A stretch of DNA of 64,000 bases from Streptomyces barringtoniae (GCF_020819595.1 NZ_JAJHNP010000001.1:1-64000); one strand, 5' to 3'. Counted from the first letter of the stretch, positions 18,410-26,792 are shown. Numbers and translations are program-made. Notes: generated by a model not told the origin, from the letters alone.

Positions 18410-18421
18410 CCCGCCGCAGGC
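18393..18421 (+). terminator. Hairpin terminator after the DUF1906 gene
   Basis: GCCTCCGGCGGG pairs with CCCGCCGCAGGC (12-bp stem, one mismatch, 5-nt loop), beginning eight bases after the stop codon. The left arm lies in the duplicated segment; the right arm is unique to this copy. Confidence 0.65.
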
Positions 18422-18439
18422 ACGCTTCCGACCCTTTTG

Positions 18440-18451
18440 GAAATCGATTTC
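18440..18451. promoter_or_regulatory. GAAATCGATTTC palindrome, copy 3
   Basis: An exact copy of the 12-bp palindrome at 16362, placed 29 bp upstream of the DUF4185-like gene start and just after the preceding terminator. The position suits a repressor site overlapping the promoter. Confidence 0.65.
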
Positions 18452-18479
18452 ACCACTCACTCTCCTCTGGAGCCGCCCC

Positions 18480-20441
18480 ATGCGCACAGCCGCCAGACCC
18501 TGGCGCACTGCCGCCGGCATAGCCACCGCCCTGCTGCTGATCCTCGCCCCGGGAACGGCGAGCGCGGCGCCCGCCGCCACCGCTCTCCCCTCGGCCCCGG
18601 AGAGCGACTTCTTCTCCACCGTGCAGATCGACTCGGGAGCCACCGTCGGCGCACCGGCCGTCGGGGACAACGCCAACCACGGCGACCTGTGGCCCAACTG
18701 CTGGTCGGACGACGACAACGTCTACGGCGCCTACGGTGACGGCGTCGGCTTCAACGCCCCCTTCAGCGACATCGGGGTCGCCCGCATCTCCGGCACCCCC
18801 GGAAACCTCCAGGGCACCAGCCTGGCCCAGGGCGACGCCGTCGGCCAGGTGTGGACGGCCGACCACACCCGCAAGCCCACCGGAATGGCCTGTGTGGACG
18901 GCAACCTCTACCTCGCCGTGCAGGACCTGGCCACCGACTTCAACGACGCCCCCGCCGCCACCATCGCCAGGTCGACCGACCACGGCCGCACCTGGACCTG
19001 GGACCGGACGGCTCCGATGTTCCCGGGCGGCGTCTTCACCACGGTCATGTTCCTCGACTACGGCAAGGCCTACGCCAACGCGCCAGACGGCTATGTCTAC
19101 GCCTACGGCCTGGACCACAACTGGCGGGACTCGTTCAACGACCGGGTGCCCGACCCGGAGGACGTCTACCTCGCCCGGGTGCCCCGGGCGTCCGTACTGG
19201 ACCGCTCCGCCTGGCAGTTCGTCAACGGCTTCGACTCCGCCGGCAACCCGACCTGGTCCTCCGACATCAACCAGCGCAGCGCGGTCCTGCACGACGACCG
19301 CCACGTCTACCAGAACGTCTACACCGCCGGCCGGGCGCACAACCTGACCACCATCAGCCAGGGCGGCATCGTCTACGACAAGCCGTTGAACCGCTACCTC
19401 TACACCTCGTGGACCGAGTACACCTTCGAGTTCTACGAGTCACCCACCCCGTGGGGCCCGTGGAGGCACTTCGAGACCAAGGACTTCGGCGGCTACCCCT
19501 GGACCCAAACCAAGCACGGCGGCTATGCCACCACCATCCCCTCGAAGTACATCAGCGCCGACGGCAAGTCGGTGTGGCTGCAGTCCAACGTCTGCCCCTG
19601 CGGCGGCGGCTACCCGGCGAACGACAACTGGGCCTACACCTTCTCGCTGCGCCGGATGCATCTCGAACCGCGGGTGCCGTCCGCCCCGTCCAACGCCGCG
19701 GACCCGGCCCGCAACCTCGCCCGTGAGCCCGGCGCGGTGGGCATCGAGCGCGCCACGCACTACGGCAACGTCCAGTTCTACAACGACGGCAACCGGAACC
19801 AGTCCGACGACGACTGGAACGACGAGAACAAGACGGCGAGCTGGTGGGGCTACACCTGGCCGCGCAGCTACACGCTGGACCGGGTCGTCTACACCACCGG
19901 CGACATGTTCTCCGACGGCGGCTGGTTCGCGCAGAACCTCCGGGTGCAGGTCCGCACCAACGGCACCTGGACGGACGTGGCCGGGCTCCGCACGTCGCCG
20001 GCCTACCCGTACGACTCCTCCGCGGGGCCGAACCACACCTACCAGTTCGACTTCACGCCGACCTCCGGCGATGGTGTGCGGATCACCGGCGTGCCCGGCG
20101 GCACGAAGACCTTCACGTCCATCGGCGAACTGGAGGCGTACTACAGCGGAGGCGCATCGGGGGCGCCCGTCAAGTACTACGCCGACACCTCTCCCACCGC
20201 GCCGGTGTACGCCTCGCCGACCAGCACTACCCAGACCGGCACCCTGAACGCGGGCACCAACTACGTCTACTGCAAGGCATGGGGCCGTCAGATCGGTGAC
20301 GCCACGAGCTACAACCACTGGTGGCTGAAGACCGACCCCGACACCGGACCGGCGGGCCAGTACGTCTCCGCCTACTACCTCTCCCGCTGGGGAAACGACG
20401 AGGCCAGGGACGACAACGGCACCGTCATACCGGACTGCTGA
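18480..20441 (+). CDS. Secreted beta-propeller hydrolase-like protein (DUF4185-like) with carbohydrate-binding-like and SH3-like domains
   Basis: The protein has 653 residues. The signal peptide ends near residue 33 (GTASA). The catalytic-type domain (about 40-430) has repeated W-S-D-D-D-N-V-Y-G-A-Y-G-D and A-R-S-T-D-H-G-R-T-W-T-W motifs of five-bladed propeller enzymes, and fits DUF4185. Some DUF4185 proteins were recently shown to be endo-D-arabinanases (GH183); that is literature knowledge, not visible here. Residues about 435-560 look like a discoidin-type sugar-binding domain. The last 85 residues are the same SH3-like tail as in the preceding gene. ATG 18480 has GGAG seven bases upstream. 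DUF4185 is my best reading; another propeller glycosidase family is possible. Confidence 0.7.
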   Translation: MRTAARPWRTAAGIATALLLILAPGTASAAPAATALPSAPESDFFSTVQIDSGATVGAPAVGDNANHGDLWPNCWSDDDNVYGAYGDGVGFNAPFSDIGVARISGTPGNLQGTSLAQGDAVGQVWTADHTRKPTGMACVDGNLYLAVQDLATDFNDAPAATIARSTDHGRTWTWDRTAPMFPGGVFTTVMFLDYGKAYANAPDGYVYAYGLDHNWRDSFNDRVPDPEDVYLARVPRASVLDRSAWQFVNGFDSAGNPTWSSDINQRSAVLHDDRHVYQNVYTAGRAHNLTTISQGGIVYDKPLNRYLYTSWTEYTFEFYESPTPWGPWRHFETKDFGGYPWTQTKHGGYATTIPSKYISADGKSVWLQSNVCPCGGGYPANDNWAYTFSLRRMHLEPRVPSAPSNAADPARNLAREPGAVGIERATHYGNVQFYNDGNRNQSDDDWNDENKTASWWGYTWPRSYTLDRVVYTTGDMFSDGGWFAQNLRVQVRTNGTWTDVAGLRTSPAYPYDSSAGPNHTYQFDFTPTSGDGVRITGVPGGTKTFTSIGELEAYYSGGASGAPVKYYADTSPTAPVYASPTSTTQTGTLNAGTNYVYCKAWGRQIGDATSYNHWWLKTDPDTGPAGQYVSAYYLSRWGNDEARDDNGTVIPDC

Positions 20442-20465
20442 CCACGGTGCCTCCGGCGGGCCACC
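20194..20465 (+). repeat. 272-bp direct repeat, copy 2
   Basis: Partner of 18138-18409, at a constant offset of 2056 bp with no gaps. It covers the end of the DUF4185-like gene and 24 bp after its stop. Confidence 0.9.
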
Positions 20466-20479
20466 AGTGCCCGCCGGAG
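20451..20479 (+). terminator. Hairpin terminator after the DUF4185-like gene
   Basis: CTCCGGCGGG pairs perfectly with CCCGCCGGAG across a 9-nt loop, ten bases after the stop. The left arm is within the duplicated block; the right arm differs from the one after the DUF1906 gene. Confidence 0.65.
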
Positions 20480-20829
20480 CAGGCGGGCAAAGTGATATCC
20501 ATCACAGCGGACTCGGCATCTAGGCGTCCCGCATAGTAGACGCGGCTCCGATGACATAGGGGATTTGTCCGGCTTGCCACCGGCGCGAACGGTTCACCGA
20601 GCCACGACGCGACGCCCGCTCGGCGCCTTCCCCTATCCGCCGGACATGCCTCTTTTCTGACGGGACGCCAGACATCAGCAAACGTCGCGGAAGCGAACCC
20701 GACATCTCTTCGCTCGGCTGACAAGAGCCCTCCGGGTCTACTAGGCGCGGTAGTGGAAGCCGCCCTTTGCGCTCCTTGTGAAGCCCTCCCGAAAATGAGC
20801 GCCCGGCGATCACCGAACGAGGTTGACGA
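20480..20829. other. Intergenic stretch without a recognised gene
   Basis: About 350 bp separate the preceding terminator from the CAP-family gene. I see no convincing reading frame, no RNA gene and no GAAATCGATTTC copy. It presumably holds the promoter and leader of the CAP gene. I looked for the c-di-AMP (ydaO) riboswitch that precedes some Streptomyces wall-hydrolase genes and did not find its conserved elements. Confidence 0.5.
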
Positions 20830-21561
20830 ATGGCCAAGCACCGCAAGTCGCAGCAGTACCGGCGCATAGTCGTCGCCGCCGTCGCCATCGGAACCGTGGG
20901 CGTGCCGTCCGTCGCGCTGGCCTGTTCCGACTGGCCGTACGGCGGCAAGGACCGGGCGGACGTCGCCGCGACGAGCACGCCCGGGCAGCCGCAGCACCAC
21001 GGTCACCGGCACCATCACCATCACCACCGCAACGACCACCACCACGCCGGCACGCCGCAGGCCACCGCGTCGCCCAGGCACCGGCCCACCGCGCACCCGA
21101 GCACCAGCACGAAGACCACGGCCCCCACGCCCCGGACGACCGCCGCTCCCAGCACCAGCAAGCCGGCGCCCACGGCCACCGCGTCGAGCGTCACGGCGCG
21201 CGTCGTACAGCTCGTGAACGCCGAGCGCGCCAAGGTGGGTTGCCGTCCCCTGACCGTGAACGCGAAGCTGGCGAAGGCGGCGCAGGCCCACAGCGCGGAC
21301 ATGGCGGCCCACCAGAACATGTCGCACACCGGGTCCGACGGGTCGTCGCCCGGTGACCGCATCACGCGGGCCGGCTACAGCTGGAGCTCCTACGGCGAGA
21401 ACGTCGCCTACGGGTACGCCACCCCGGACCAGGTCATGACGGGCTGGATGAACAGCCCCGGACACCGGGCCAACATCCTCGACTGCTCGTTCAAGGAGAT
21501 CGGCGTCGGTCTCGCCCAGCCGGGCAGCTACTGGACCCAGGACTTCGGCGCCGCCCGTTGA
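20830..21561 (+). CDS. Secreted CAP/SCP (YkwD-like) domain protein with His-rich linker
   Basis: The protein has 243 residues. A signal peptide (KHRKSQQYRR, hydrophobic run, cleavage near residue 31) is followed by a linker of about 85 residues that begins with a histidine cluster (H-R-H then six His in a row, then H-H-H near residues 60-77) and continues Thr/Pro/Ala-rich. The CAP domain occupies about 120-243 with LVNAERAKVGC, AHSADMAAHQNMSHTG, YGENVAYG and GWMNSPGHRANILD, the usual signature motifs including both cavity histidines. Bacterial CAP proteins are secreted, and most have no assigned activity. The His cluster could bind metal. A GAGG site lies about seven bases before the ATG. Confidence 0.9.
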   Translation: MAKHRKSQQYRRIVVAAVAIGTVGVPSVALACSDWPYGGKDRADVAATSTPGQPQHHGHRHHHHHHRNDHHHAGTPQATASPRHRPTAHPSTSTKTTAPTPRTTAAPSTSKPAPTATASSVTARVVQLVNAERAKVGCRPLTVNAKLAKAAQAHSADMAAHQNMSHTGSDGSSPGDRITRAGYSWSSYGENVAYGYATPDQVMTGWMNSPGHRANILDCSFKEIGVGLAQPGSYWTQDFGAAR

Positions 21562-21568
21562 GCGCGGG

Positions 21569-23083
21569 TCAGCCGCCCGCCAGGGGGTTCGGCAGGGGCA
21601 GGTAGCGGGCGTCCGCGCCGTCCGCGCCGGTCCAGCGCAGCAACAGGTTGGTCTTGCCGGGCAGCGTGGGCGAGGTGAGCAGGGCGGGGACCTCCGGCAG
21701 GTCGTGCCGGGCGAGTTCGCGGCGGGCGGCGGGCCAGGGGTCGAGTCCGGGATGGTGTTCGGCGAGGGCGGCGGCGATCTCGCTGAGGTGGTTGACGACC
21801 AGGCAGTACACCAGCCGCTCCCAGCCCGCCGCCCGGGTCACCTCCGGCAGCAGCTTGGCGCCCTCGGCGTCCCGGTACAGCACCTGGACCGGCGTGCCGG
21901 CCGCGTCCACGGCGACGAGGGTGTTCTGCAGGTGGGCCTCCAGGACGACCCCGTGGTCGTCGAACGCCGTGAGGACGGGCGGCACGACCTGCCGCAGATA
22001 GGCCTCCCACCAGGCCGCCGGTTCTGGTGCAGAGGCCAGCGGGCTGCCGTCGAAGCCCTCGGCGAGGCCGGCGGCGAGCAACGGGGTGGCGCCCGGCAGC
22101 AGGTGGCCGCGCAGTCCGTCGCGGACGAGGACGGCGAGCTCCTCGAAGGCGAAGGCGGCCGTGCGGTAGCCGCGGTCGCTCAGCCAGGCCGCGGTCGGCC
22201 CCATCGCCGCGAGGGCGTGCCGGGCGGCCGTGTCGGTACGGCGCAGTCTGTGCAGGTCGTGTCGCCACAGGCGGCGGATGTCGTTCGTGATGCGGACGTC
22301 CAGGCTGAACTTCAGGAACAGGTCGCGCCGGGGCTCGTACACCGTGCGGATCGCCGCCGTCGGCCAGGTGTCGAAGGCGGTCGTGCCGAGGCGCAGCAGG
22401 CGGCCGTCGGCGAAGGCCTCCGCCAGCTCGCGGCCCACCAGGTCCAGCTGCCAGGGGTGGGCCGGCAGCAGCCGGTAGCCGGGCGGCGCCGAGCCGAGCG
22501 CGTCCAGGGCGCGGGTGTCGCCCTCCTCGGCCACCTGGTCCTCGCGGACGCCGAGCAGCACCAGCGGGAAGCGGGCGTGCGCCTCGGGGGCGTACGGCAG
22601 CCAGGAGGCGACCGGGCCGCCGCCGCGCGCCTTGGGCGCCGGGTGGTACGGGTGGCCGCCGATCAGGGACTGCTCGGACCGCAGATACGGGTCGGCGGGC
22701 GCCGTCGCCCCGGCGCGGGCGGTGAGCAGGGCCGCGACCGCGTCCCTGCTGTCGATCATCTCGGCGGGCAGGTCGCCGCCGGGCAGCCCGGTGTGCCGGC
22801 GCAGCTCCTCGGCGACCAGTTTGACCAGCTCGGAGTGGCCGACACGGCGCCAGGTCCCGGCCGCGCAGACCTCGGGACCGGCGGGGCGCCGGCCGGCCCG
22901 CACGCGCAGCAGCCGCCCGCTCGGCAGCCGGTGGACCCGCAGGTCACCGGGACTCGCCAGCGGCTCGGCCACCTCGCGCAGCAGGCAGTTCAGCAGGGGC
23001 GCGGCCGCGTAGTCGTCGGCGCGGCCGCCGACGGCTCCGGTGGAGGGTGCTCCGGAGGAGGGTGAGGAGTCCACGCGATCCAT
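21569..23083 (-). CDS. IucA/IucC-family NIS siderophore synthetase (first of a pair)
   Basis: The 504-residue protein has the NIS synthetase arrangement: the GGHPYHP motif near 157 (nucleotide site), LLPAHPWQ near 210, KFSLDVRITNDIRR near 260, and VLEAHLQNTLV followed by VLYRDAEG toward the C-terminus. These enzymes adenylate a carboxylate such as citrate, succinate or a derivative and join it to an amine or alcohol. The gene is divergent from a second, only distantly similar synthetase, and the two starts are 85 bp apart. No decarboxylase, monooxygenase or transporter lies next to them. Streptomyces coelicolor has a comparable two-synthetase locus (SCO5799-5801 region, from memory) whose product is unassigned. 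Confidence 0.9.
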   Translation of the reverse strand: MDRVDSSPSSGAPSTGAVGGRADDYAAAPLLNCLLREVAEPLASPGDLRVHRLPSGRLLRVRAGRRPAGPEVCAAGTWRRVGHSELVKLVAEELRRHTGLPGGDLPAEMIDSRDAVAALLTARAGATAPADPYLRSEQSLIGGHPYHPAPKARGGGPVASWLPYAPEAHARFPLVLLGVREDQVAEEGDTRALDALGSAPPGYRLLPAHPWQLDLVGRELAEAFADGRLLRLGTTAFDTWPTAAIRTVYEPRRDLFLKFSLDVRITNDIRRLWRHDLHRLRRTDTAARHALAAMGPTAAWLSDRGYRTAAFAFEELAVLVRDGLRGHLLPGATPLLAAGLAEGFDGSPLASAPEPAAWWEAYLRQVVPPVLTAFDDHGVVLEAHLQNTLVAVDAAGTPVQVLYRDAEGAKLLPEVTRAAGWERLVYCLVVNHLSEIAAALAEHHPGLDPWPAARRELARHDLPEVPALLTSPTLPGKTNLLLRWTGADGADARYLPLPNPLAGG

Positions 23084-23168
23084 TCGTTTCGTCCGGGGTG
23101 GTCGCGATCAGTATGTCTGTCGTCGCCGACAATCGTCCTCCGTGCACCGTGTACCCGAGGAGCCGACC

Positions 23169-24683
23169 GTGCACCGTCCTTCCGTCGCCGAGGCCCAGGT
23201 CGCCGAGGAGCTGGCCGCCGTCCGGCCCGGGCTGCTGCCCCGGTACTCGGCGGAGCTGCCGGGTGCCCGCGCCGCGGTGCTGACCCGGCTGTGGCGGGCG
23301 CTGGCCCATGAGCCGCTGCCGTGGGTCGCCGGCCGGGTGCGCGGCGCGCACAGCCTGGCGCTGCGGCTCGCCGACGGCCGCACCCTGTACGGGCCGCACG
23401 CGGACCCGTACGCCACGAGCGCCTACGTCACCGGCGTCCGCCTGGACCGGGAGCGGCATGTGGATCCGGCCGCGCTGATGACCGCCCTCGGGGTGCCCCA
23501 CGGCGCCGCGTTCGCGGCCGAACTGGCCCACAGCGTCGCCTCGTTGGCGCTGTCGCGGGCCGACGCGGATCACCCGAAGGAGTGGCCGGACCGGGACTGG
23601 GAGTGGGAGCAGCGGGTGACGGACGGGCATCCGTACCACCCGGGCTGCCGTTCCCGGCCCGGTTTCTCGGTGGCGGAGCAGCTGGCGTACGGCCCGGAGC
23701 ACCGGCCGGTGGTGGAGCTGGGGACGGTACCGGTGCCGGCGGACGGGTGCCTGGTGACGGGCGAGTGGCCACAGGAGCTGCGGGACGGCGAACGGCTGCT
23801 GCTGCCGGTGCACCCGTGGCAGGCGGAGCACGTCCTGAAGGGGCCGTACACGCCCTGGCGCCCGGCCCGCCCGCTGCTCTCCCTGCGCACCCTCGCGCTG
23901 CCGGAGGGACCGCATGTGAAGACCGCGCTGAGCGCCCGGCTGACATCGTCGGTGCGGGACATCTCGCCGTACTCGGTCCGGGCGGCCGCGCCCCTGTCCG
24001 CCCTCGGCGAGGAGCTGGCGGCGCACACCGAGGGCCTGCTGCACGTCACCCGCACGCTGGGCGCGGTCTCGGCCCACTCCCCCGACCTGGCCGCGCTGCT
24101 GCGGGAGTCGCCCGAGGTGTACGCCGGTCCTGGCGAGCGGGTCGTCCCCGTGGCCGCGCTCGCCACGACCGGCCTGCCCGGCTCCCCCGCCTGGCTGGCG
24201 GCGTTCACCCGGCTTGCGCTGACCGTGGGGCTGCGCCTCCTCGAGCTCGGCGTGGCCCTGGAGGCGCACGGCCAGAACCTGCTGGTGATCGTGTCGGCCG
24301 ACGGCACCCCGCTGCGGCTGGTCTACCGCGACCTGGCCGACATCCGGATCAGCCCGGCCCGCCTGACCCGGCACGGCATCACCCCGCCGCCGCTGTCCGG
24401 CCGGCTGGTCACCGACGACGAAACGGCCCTGCGCCGCAAGCTGTTCGGCTCCCTGGTGGCGGGCGCCCTGGCCGGTACGGCGGGTTCGGGCCCGGCGCTG
24501 GGCGCGGCCCTGTCGGCCGCCGTCCCCGGCCTGCCGGACACCCCCGACCTGCGCGGCCTGCGCGAAGGCCCCCTGCCGGCCAAGGCGTTGACCCTGATGC
24601 GGCTGTCCCCGCAGACCCCGGGCGACCAGTGGACCTCCCTGCCGAACCCGCTCGTTTTGGAGCACGACCGGTCTGATCAATAA
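23169..24683 (+). CDS. IucA/IucC-family NIS siderophore synthetase (second of a pair)
   Basis: The protein has 504 residues with DGHPYHPGCRSRPGF (nucleotide-binding motif), LLPVHPWQ, KTALSARLTSSVRDIS, LEAHGQNLLV and LVYRDLADIRI. The last motifs carry the conserved His, Gln, Asn, Arg and Asp of NIS synthetases. GTG 23169 is favoured by GAGGAG at 23157-23162; GTG 23142 is also in frame. The 85-bp divergent gap shows no iron-box (TTAGGTTAGGCTAACCTAA-like) palindrome; only a weak TGTCG-TCGC-CGACA repeat at 23118-23131. The two enzymes probably add successive building blocks of one siderophore. Confidence 0.9.
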   Translation: MHRPSVAEAQVAEELAAVRPGLLPRYSAELPGARAAVLTRLWRALAHEPLPWVAGRVRGAHSLALRLADGRTLYGPHADPYATSAYVTGVRLDRERHVDPAALMTALGVPHGAAFAAELAHSVASLALSRADADHPKEWPDRDWEWEQRVTDGHPYHPGCRSRPGFSVAEQLAYGPEHRPVVELGTVPVPADGCLVTGEWPQELRDGERLLLPVHPWQAEHVLKGPYTPWRPARPLLSLRTLALPEGPHVKTALSARLTSSVRDISPYSVRAAAPLSALGEELAAHTEGLLHVTRTLGAVSAHSPDLAALLRESPEVYAGPGERVVPVAALATTGLPGSPAWLAAFTRLALTVGLRLLELGVALEAHGQNLLVIVSADGTPLRLVYRDLADIRISPARLTRHGITPPPLSGRLVTDDETALRRKLFGSLVAGALAGTAGSGPALGAALSAAVPGLPDTPDLRGLREGPLPAKALTLMRLSPQTPGDQWTSLPNPLVLEHDRSDQ

Positions 24684-24692
24684 GATCCGGCG

Positions 24693-25955
24693 ATGATCAC
24701 AAGACAACGGCTGGCGGCGGGCGTCTGTGCTCTGCTCGCCGCCCTGGCGGCCGGGATCGCGTTCCCCGGCGGGGCCGTCGCCGACGAGACGGAACAGGCC
24801 GCTCCCAAGGTCGAACTCGTGCTGGACGTCAGCGGTTCGATGCGGGCGCGGGACATCGACGGCGGTTCGCGGATGGCCGCGGCGAAGCAGGCGTTCAACG
24901 AGGTGCTGGACGCCACTCCGCAGGAGGTCCGGCTCGGCATCCGCACGCTGGGCGCCAACTACCGCGGCAACGACCGCAAGGAGGGCTGCAAGGACACCGC
25001 GCAGCTCTACCCCGTCGGCCCCCTGAACCGGACCGACGCGAAGACGGCGGTGGCCACGCTGCAGCCCACCGGCTGGACGCCGATCGGGCCCGCGCTGCTG
25101 AAGGCGGCGGACGACCTGAACGGCGGTACCGGCACCCGCCGTATCGTCCTGATCAGCGACGGCGAGGACACCTGCCAGCCGCTCGACCCGTGCGAGGTGG
25201 CCCGCGAGATAGCGGCCAAGGGCATCGGTCTGACCATCGACACGCTCGGCCTGGTGCCGGACGCCAAGACCCGCGACCAGCTCAGCTGCATCGCGGACGC
25301 GACCGGCGGCACCTACACCGACGTACGGCACAAGCAGGAACTGTCCAGCCGCGTCGGGCAGTTGGTGGACCGGGCGGCCGATCCGGTGGTGACGCCGGTG
25401 GCCACCGAGGGCGCCGCGCGGTGCGAGGCGGCGCCGACCCTGAAGTCCGGGCTGTACACGGACCGTGAACAGTTCGGGCAGCAGCGCTGGTACAAGGTCG
25501 ACGTCGACCCGGGCAAGGAACTGCGCGCCTCGGTGAGCGTGGCCGACGACCGCGCCGTGAACCCGGACTACGGGGTGCTGCTGCGGGCGGTGACCCTGCA
25601 CGGACGGGAGATCGTGCGCGGCGAGGCCGCGGGCACGGGCCGTACGGACGTCATCTCGACGGGCCTTCGCTACCCGAAGCCGGAGAGCGACGACGACAAC
25701 GCGCCCGCGGAGACGGTGTGTCTGCAGGTCACCAACTCCTTCTCGGCCGGGCCAGGCGTCAAGACCACGCCGGGTCTGCCGCTGGAGCTGACCGTGGACG
25801 TCGTGGACGGGCCGTCCGGGCATCACGACGTGGCCTCCTTCGGCCTCGGCCGTGGCTGGTGGCTGCTGGGCGCGCTGGTGCTGACCGGCTTCCTGGCGGG
25901 TCTGCTGTGGGGCTGGCTGTCGCGCTGGCGGGTCGCGGTCTGGAGGACGAACTGA
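24693..25955 (+). CDS. Secreted, membrane-anchored von Willebrand factor A domain protein
   Basis: The protein has 420 residues. A signal peptide (1-30, ending AVA) is followed by a vWA domain with the metal site D45-x-S47-x-S49 (DVSGS), TGWTPIGPAL and LISDGEDTC. Four cysteines suggest disulfides. A beta-rich region (about 240-375) resembles a PPC-type domain, and one transmembrane helix near 387-407 is followed by a short basic tail, so the domain faces outside. Its stop overlaps the start of the next gene by one base. vWA proteins usually mediate metal-dependent protein contacts. The partner here is probably the product of the next gene. Confidence 0.88.
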   Translation: MITRQRLAAGVCALLAALAAGIAFPGGAVADETEQAAPKVELVLDVSGSMRARDIDGGSRMAAAKQAFNEVLDATPQEVRLGIRTLGANYRGNDRKEGCKDTAQLYPVGPLNRTDAKTAVATLQPTGWTPIGPALLKAADDLNGGTGTRRIVLISDGEDTCQPLDPCEVAREIAAKGIGLTIDTLGLVPDAKTRDQLSCIADATGGTYTDVRHKQELSSRVGQLVDRAADPVVTPVATEGAARCEAAPTLKSGLYTDREQFGQQRWYKVDVDPGKELRASVSVADDRAVNPDYGVLLRAVTLHGREIVRGEAAGTGRTDVISTGLRYPKPESDDDNAPAETVCLQVTNSFSAGPGVKTTPGLPLELTVDVVDGPSGHHDVASFGLGRGWWLLGALVLTGFLAGLLWGWLSRWRVAVWRTN

Positions 25956-26755
25956 TGCGGATCACACGTGTGCTGGGCGCCGCACTGCTGGCGCTCGGGA
26001 TCGCGGCCGGTCCGGCCGCGGCCGACTCCTCGCCCTCTCCGAGCGCCTCCGCCGACGGCGCGGCGCCCACGCGGGCGGGCACCTCCTTCCGTACGGCGAC
26101 GGAGATCCGGCAGGGGCAGCAGGCCACCGCGTCCGGCTCCACCGGTGACTACCTGTACTGGTCGTTCCCCGCGGACACCGGGCAGCGGCCCACCGTCAAG
26201 GCGACGGTGAAGCTGCCCGCCGCGCACGGGGCGCAGAGCTGGCAGATCGACGTGTACGACGGGCTGCGGCGCCGCCAGGCCTGCCAGTACGGCGCGGCGA
26301 CCCGCACGGCCGAGCAGGGGGCGTCCTCCGTCGAACTGGCCTGTGTCCTGCGGACCGTGCGCGGCTGGTCGGAGCCCTGGGGCAACGACCCGCTGCCGGG
26401 CACGTACTACGTCCGGCTGACGGTCGTGGACCTCGGCTCCGCCGACCTGGGCAAGCCGGTCGGCGTCGAGGTCCGCGCCGACTCCAAGGACATCGGCGGC
26501 GCGGCGGCGGTGGACGGCTCGCTGGCCAAGCCGCTGGTTCCCGGCATCGCCGTCAAGTCCGGGCAGGACGGCGGCGGTTCGAAGCCGGCGGTGCTGTCCA
26601 GCTTCGGCTCCGACGACGGCTGGTCCTCCGGGTGGTGGTCCGACCGGTGGGTGTGGACCGCGATCGGGGGTGTGCTCGCGGCCCTCGCCGGTGTCGGGGG
26701 GTATGCGCTGACGCGGGGGTCCGGCCGGCCCTCCCGGGTGCCGCCGAACGTGTGA
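25955..26755 (+). CDS. Secreted membrane-anchored protein, partner of the vWA protein
   Basis: The protein has 266 residues with a signal peptide (1-24, ending AAA), a Ser/Ala-rich spacer, and a PPC-like beta domain at about 40-185 that opens with G-T-S-F-R-T-A-T-E-I and Y-L-Y-W-S-F. A second hydrophobic segment near 230-250 is followed by a short basic tail. The same type of beta domain is seen in the C-terminal half of the vWA protein, and the genes overlap by one base, which supports a shared complex. I do not recognise a specific function. A strong terminator follows. Confidence 0.8.
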   Translation: MRITRVLGAALLALGIAAGPAAADSSPSPSASADGAAPTRAGTSFRTATEIRQGQQATASGSTGDYLYWSFPADTGQRPTVKATVKLPAAHGAQSWQIDVYDGLRRRQACQYGAATRTAEQGASSVELACVLRTVRGWSEPWGNDPLPGTYYVRLTVVDLGSADLGKPVGVEVRADSKDIGGAAAVDGSLAKPLVPGIAVKSGQDGGGSKPAVLSSFGSDDGWSSGWWSDRWVWTAIGGVLAALAGVGGYALTRGSGRPSRVPPNV

Positions 26756-26768
26756 CCCGACGTGCTCG

Positions 26769-26792
26769 AAGGCCCGCCTGCCGGCGGGCCTT
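26769..26792. terminator. Strong terminator between convergent genes
   Basis: AAGGCCCGCC pairs perfectly with GGCGGGCCTT over a TGCC loop, followed by TCCTCATTTT. It ends the vWA operon and is placed to serve the convergent HxlR gene as well. Confidence 0.88.

Noticed and set aside
16394..18718. 774-codon minus-strand frame over the DUF1906 gene
   Set aside because: Gly/Val/Arg-rich antisense translation; the plus strand has signal peptide, conserved domain and ribosome site.
20480..20829. c-di-AMP riboswitch before the CAP gene
   Set aside because: Conserved ydaO elements were not found on reading the leader; length alone is not evidence.
22944..25826. 960-codon minus-strand frame across the second NIS synthetase and vWA genes
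   Set aside because: It spans two real plus-strand genes with clear motifs and has no recognisable domain of its own.
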